NCBI RefSeq assembly: GCF_021347895.1 | Contig: NC_067125.1 | Location: 7,582,268 to 7,646,267 of the forward strand | Length of the DNA: 64,000 nucleotides | Origin: Acanthochromis polyacanthus | Lineage: Eukaryota > Chordata > Actinopteri > Pomacentridae | Direction: 5' to 3' | Shown: positions 57,268 through 64,000 of the stretch, in pieces | Position numbering within the stretch: the first letter of the stretch is position 1 | Layout of the letters: every line of letters begins with the position of its first letter | Position numbers and translations under genes: made by a program | Notes under the pieces: model-generated | Told to the model about the DNA's origin: nothing | Databases searched by the model: none | What the model saw: the letters and a program-made list of their open reading frames with translations, nothing else

Positions 57268-57885
57268 CTCCGCCAAGGAATGCCACGGAGTCATGTGACG
57301 ATTGGCGCACGTTTGGGTAATGGACTCAACTGATGACCTTAATCTTAATCTGTTCTTTGTATTTCTGCCTTCACAAACAACAAGAAGCAAGACCACAATT
57401 TAATCTTTGAGTTTCATTTATCAACTTTTACTATTTCATATTTTTACTAAGCCAAGGAACAGCAGAGATATGTGACGATCGCCGTTGATTTGTCCGTCTG
57501 TCGGATTTGGATGAAATTTCCAGGGAATTTCAGAAATGACAAAAGGACCAAGTGATTAGATTTTGGCAGTGACGCAGCTTACAGTCTGGATCCATGCATT
57601 TGTTTAAGATTTCTGTATCACTGCAAGCTAGCAGCATGGTGGCAGTGTAACTACAACAACAATTAAACACTACGTCCGCTGCCTGCTGACGATCACACAA
57701 TTGTGATCCTACTACAAATCCACTGCTGCGGACTTATCAGGATTTGTCCATCGGAAAGGACACCAGGAACAATTGATGAAATTGTGGAGGTGTTTCCGAG
57801 TCCCATCAGTTCCTGTTGCCCACTACATATTTAGGTTACGCAATTCGGTATCCATACATAACGTACACATGTACAACACACTGAG
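57268..57885 (+). repeat. family B dispersed repeat, copy 9 (upstream of the 57207 exon)
   Basis: ACTCCGCCAAGGAATGCCAC start at 57268. An interruption of about 140 bp (57318-57450) includes a third, inverted piece of the repeat seen at 43190-43250. The element head restarts at 57449 (TAAGCCAAGGAACAGC) and runs to GTACATAACGTACACATGTA. Confidence 0.78.
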
Positions 57886-59255
57886 TGGAGACTAGGAACT
57901 TCTTTGTCCAGACTTCTAGCTAGCATGCATATCAGGTATGAAGGGAACAGTGGTAAATTGCAGTATAAATTGATAATCAAATGTTCACCAAGTGATTTCT
58001 GGTCCAGAATTGTTCATATTTTACCTCTCGGAACTGCTCGCATTTCAGGAGAAGATTATTTTAGGTCTCATGTGTATTATGCAGATTGGTACATATGCAG
58101 GAATTACAACATTGTGAAAATGGAAAAAAAAGTTCTTTGTTCGTTCAAAAGTAAGAGTGCAAAAAATACATTGTCTAGAAACAATGATTATTTGTGATAA
58201 GTATTAATATGTCAAGATCGATCTTTGCCATTTTTGTCATAATCGTGCAGCTCCAGTAAGTTGTATGGAAATATTTCAACCACAGAAAGAATGACGTTAC
58301 TCAACAACAGGTACTCTGCAGTGTCTTGCTATAGTTGCCACGAAACTAAGAAATGATTGATGTGTTTGGCTATTTAAATCAGTGTACAGGGATCTCTGTA
58401 TGACCAGTTCAAAGCCACATCTGAATGCTATTAAAGCAGAAAACAGTTTCAGACACCCTCGCCAATGTTACACCTTATGAGAAAGATTCCAAACAATTAT
58501 TCCATGTTTACTTCGTCACTTCGAATGACTCTTGTCTTATTTATGATTGACATATTGCACAAAAAACATTTCTGAGCTCTCTCTACTGATAGTAGATAGT
58601 CTTGTTGTTTCCATAGAGGCGCAGGACTTTGTACTGCAGTGAAAAATGAAGTCACAGTGAGGAAAAAAAAGCCCAAAAACTGCTTGGAGTTCAGGGTTTC
58701 AAGGGATTACTACATTGGCTTCACTTTTTAAACCCACAGGCTGCATCCCTCTTGTTTATACAGTCTGTAGTCCAGACCAGCATTAAGCATGTAGGGTGGA
58801 GTTTCCTTAAAACAGAGGTACGTCGGCAGTTATCTGACACTTTAGCTCCAAACATAAGTCCCTGAAGTCCATGTCTGGAGGTGATTTAGCTTACACGCCC
58901 ATGCAAGGATGTGCTTTCTGTTTTTGTTTCATTCAGTGTTCTGAATAAGCAACTCTTAGTGCAGAACAAATTGACATTACTTTTTCTTTAAAATAATTGC
59001 AGGGTTTTAATAAAGCAGATAAAAGCTCTGCATATATGGTCCTGAACATGTTCAATGTTTAATGTCTGTTTTGCGCAGAAAGTGACTTATAGGGATCATC
59101 ATTGTACATGATGTACAAACAATAATTTTTAATAAAACCAATAATGAGTTTCAAGTCTGTACAATATTTGTAAAATAAACCACTTTAGAAACAAATATTC
59201 ACCAGTTATTGTTGGAAGACAGACATCTTTTTCAAATGCAGACAGCATAGTCATT
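57886..59255. other. probable slc12a9 intron, no exon found
   Basis: The 97-codon plus frame 57904-58197 is unrecognised. Part of an old dispersed repeat lies at 58650-58830. No minus-strand slc12a9 exon was found. Confidence 0.5.
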
Positions 59256-59836
59256 ATTATTCTGCCAAGGAACAACGGAGTTATGTGACGATTAGTGTTG
59301 GTTTGTCTGTCTGTTAGCAACATTACTCAAAAACAGATTTGGATGAAATTTTCAGGGAAGGTCAGAAATGACAAGGACCAAGTGATTAGATTTTGGCAGT
59401 GATGCAGCTTATAGTCTGGATCCACGGATTTGTTAAAGATTTCTGTATCATTGCAAGATAGCGGCACAGCGTCACTGTAACCATGACAACAAGTGAACAC
59501 TACATTAGCTATCTGCTGACAATCACATGATTGTGATCCTACTACAAATCCACCGCTGTGGACTTATCTGGTGGAAATCATACAATGAACAGTTGATTAA
59601 AGTGCGGGGGTGTTTCTGAGTCCCATCAATTCCCACCGCCCACTAAATATTCAGATCAGTATCCGTACATAACGTACACATGCATAACACACACCTGTGC
59701 TCAGCGCAAGGTCACTTTATTTGTGGGTACGTCTATAACAAATGGCCATGAATTTTTTCACGATTTCATCATCGGAAATGATACGACGACTCAGCACCTT
59801 TGGCGGAGTACTGCGCTCTCTGAGTGCTTTTCTTCA
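59256..59836 (+). repeat. family B dispersed repeat, copy 10
   Basis: ATTCTGCCAAGGAACAACGG start, ACAGATTTGGATGAAATTTT, GTACATAACGTACACATGCA, and GGCGGAGTACTGCGCTCTCT with GAGTGCTTTTCTTC at the end. A near-full copy. Confidence 0.82.
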
Positions 59837-60068
59837 TCTTCAAAATGTAATATACACACTATTCTCAGGAGGCCAGTTATTTGATATTTGTAGATTTGCA
59901 AGAATGACGCAAAGCATCCCACAGAAAGACCAAAAATGCCTGATGACACAATTTTGTTTCCGTCGTCAAAATTGGCAGATATGTAGTTAGAAATCAAATC
60001 TCACCACGTTTCAATTTGTAGCTGTCCAGAGGGTTTCAATCATATCACATACTCTCAGCTTAGACTTA

Positions 60069-61699
<1,631 letters not shown>

Positions 61700-61701
61700 T
61701 A

Positions 61702-62153
61702 TATGTATATGTTATTCTGGGCACTCCATAGACAGAACCTCTGCGTTTTACTTAACACAGATGCCGTATAATGAAAAAGTCACAGTTCAGTGGCAATGGG
61801 AGAAACTTCATCTGCTGCGACAGAAAGCTCCAGAATGTTTTCTCAACTGCTGCCTCCAAAGTTAAGAATGAACTCCTCATGACCCAGGGCCATATGAAGG
61901 ACTATTAGCCAAGCGCTGCATACTGGAGTCTTGTCTTGGCTGATCTTTACATCTTAAAAACTATACCATACAGACATGAGGCTAATATCAATCTAACTCA
62001 CACCAAGAAAGTCTGTTAATCTACTTGCAAAAATGTCAATCTATTTCCTTCAAGGCTCTCAACATAACCCTGTGTGTGTACCTCTACCTTATATGTATGC
62101 ACGTGTTGGAGGGACTTCTCTCATCAAGAAACAAATACACCAAAAACTGGATG

Positions 62154-62248
<95 letters not shown>

Positions 62249-62933
62249 CATTCACAGATGAGCATGTGGGTGTCCACGTGCCATTCAGACTGATAGTGGA
62301 GACAATGTGCCTGTGTGTGATTGCTTATGAATATGCATTAAAATGCCTGTGTATTAGTATGTATTACAATGCCTGCTATATCACAACCATCATTAGGATT
62401 CTGAAAGTGTGCTGAGGAGGTGGCATCAAGGTACCATTAACGAAATGTAACCAAGTGGAACCAAACATTAGATCTAAACCTACAGTCTACTAGGAATGAT
62501 TAACACTCATTTTAAACCCTCATTGGAATGAATGACCATTGACTCAGTGATGACATGTCTCCATGTTGAAGCTGCAGCCTAATTTCAAAGGATAATTCTG
62601 TGGGGTTTCTCTCATTTTTGAAGGTTCTTTTCTTTAAAAAAAATCTAAAATTACTCCACTTATCAGAGCCACAAAATAGAAAAAAATTGTCAAATTCTCA
62701 ATTTTCCAGTGGTCATTGGACGTGCCATGTGAAACCTACGGCCTGTCAGGAAACATAATCAAATCTATTTTGATCTAATGTTTTTTTTAATCAAATTCAT
62801 TTTTCTATACATTTGAGGTAATGATATGGAATTGTAGAAAAAAATGAAAGAACACACTCTTCTTCTGTTGCAGCTCTACTTCAGAATTTAACCTGAAAAG
62901 ACTCTGAAAATCACTCTAAAAATGATTGTCTAC
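61702..62933. other. no gene recognised
   Basis: Holds the GT run at 62156-62247; otherwise AT-rich. Confidence 0.55.
62156..62247. repeat. GT microsatellite, about 45 units
   Basis: Pure GT run. Open frames of Cys-Val or Thr-His repeats across it are artefacts. Confidence 0.98.
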
Positions 62934-63660
62934 GATTGATTGATTTCTTTATTTTCGTGTCATGCACACAAGTGTGCCCAGCCCTCATGGGTTTACAAGA
63001 CACCAATAAACCAGCATTGCAGCAATACATCCAAAACACACATTATTCTGCTGCTCAGTTCTTAAACAAAACATGTTGCCTTTTATCCCAGGCCTGGCAA
63101 GAATTTCTGCCATTAAAAAGGTTCCACTTCTCAAACGTAACTCAAGTTTTTCATGGTCATCCAACCAAAAGAAATCAGCATAAACAGAGGACATCCTACT
63201 GATATCTTCATATACAGGACAGCAGAAATGAACCCCATTCTCAGCTTCACCTAAATTACACAGCAAACAAAGTCTGTCCTTTTTTGGAGTAGCATTAAAC
63301 CTCCCAGTCTCTAAAGCCAACAGTGATGTTACTGAGCACAACTCTGCACACAGGGATCTCTGTCTTTAGCTTAAATTATTCCTGACATAAGGTTCCACAC
63401 TGTATCTGTCCTTTACAAGACAATAAGTTTGTAATTTTGGTTTATACCAAATATCAACACACCATTTTTCTCTAAACCTATAAACATATAACTCATCTCC
63501 TGAATATCACAGAATAACCTATTGTGAAAAATAAATGATGAGTTGTTCAAATGAAATAAAGACTTTAGCTCTTTATTCCAGGGAAGACAATCAGAGATGT
63601 CCCAATTAAATATTTTTCCTGTGATTCTCTGATTGGATATCTTCACCAGTGTATATATAA
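62934..63660 (-). pseudogene. LINE ORF2 C-terminal relic with CCHC-type motif
   Basis: Minus-strand open frame 63341-62985 carries SVTSLLALETGRFNATPKKD and RLCLLCNLGEAENGVHFCCP. The Cys-x2-Cys-x8-His-x2-Cys arrangement and the ETGR-N context are the usual C-terminus of a group of fish LINE ORF2 proteins. The frame 63646-63413 continues the upstream part (WNKELKSLFHLNNSSFIFHN). The two frames are separated by stops and a shift. The 3' end has a TTTATTT motif at 62948-62954. Confidence 0.7.
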
Positions 63661-64000
63661 GATGAGCTCAGATTCCTGAAGCTGCTGAGATCATCTGTCA
63701 ATGCAGCGATCAATCAATAACGAAAATGTAACCAATATTAGTTCTGTCATAATCCCAACTGTTTTCATGCTCCCAACCAGTAATTTCTGTTAAAAAAAAC
63801 AACAACTAAAGAACAAGGTCCCAGAGGCAGAGTCCAACTGCCTCCACTCATCTAATCATCTCTCTTTATCTCTCCCTTCCCCGTCTTCTCATCAATCAGA
63901 CTATCATCATTTCACTGTTGCTTCAGTCTCATCCATCACTTAGTTTCTCAATCCCTCATTCCCTCTCCCTGCATATATTCTGCCTCCTTCTCGCTCTTCC
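63661..64000. other. no feature recognised
   Basis: Pyrimidine-rich towards the window end (63860-64000); no exon or element seen. Confidence 0.55.

Noticed and set aside
57904..58197. 97-codon frame as a possible exon or small gene
   Set aside because: No recognisable motif, on the strand opposite to slc12a9, in AT-rich sequence with no supporting splice context.

Overview
The window looks like ray-finned (teleost) fish nuclear DNA. Three things point that way: dense CA/GT microsatellites, several families of Tc1-like, hAT, piggyBac-type and L2-type elements of the kind common in fish, and a vertebrate gene split into exons. It is mostly AT-rich, gene-poor, repeat-filled sequence. I see no rRNA, no free-standing tRNA gene, no CRISPR array and no bacterial-style operon.

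The only clear host gene is on the minus strand at the right. The last three coding exons of slc12a9 (cation-chloride cotransporter family, CIP1) lie at 57207-57033, 55605-55459 and 54008-53047. Their splice sites and reading phases (0/1, then 1, then 1) join cleanly. The upstream exons, which carry the membrane domain, are not recognisable in the window, so the intron before the 57207 exon is probably at least 6.8 kb long and holds a Tc1 copy. A second host-derived trace is a two-exon piece of a GH18 chitinase gene (49640-49962, plus strand) with good splice sites but no other exons nearby.

The rest is mobile DNA, often nested. An intact Tc1-like transposon (1714-3348, 350-aa transposase with a DD34E triad) has a near-identical, twice-frameshifted twin at 60069-61699. 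A different Tc1 relic (20711 to about 25510) has been split by an L2-type LINE with a 454-codon open reverse transcriptase ORF, and separately by an unidentified insertion of about 0.66 kb. Other LINE relics lie near 8.8-10.5, 15.4, 17.6-18.8, 37.5-39.1, 50.2 and 62.9-63.7 kb. Non-autonomous elements with target-site duplications include a hAT type (11223-12076, 8 bp), one with a 9-bp duplication (33097-33627), two flanked by TTAA (5644-5839 and 38596-39006), and a tRNA-derived SINE (29174-29410).

Two dispersed families recur. Family A has six copies and tRNA-like promoter boxes. Family B is about 0.8 kb long and has ten copies, several of which are landing sites for younger insertions. A promoter-like cluster at 26078-26400 (split T-box palindrome, three inverted CCAAT boxes, TATA, ATTAAA) is either an orphan promoter or a solo LTR.

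All calls come from reading the sequence and from memory of families; no database search was run.
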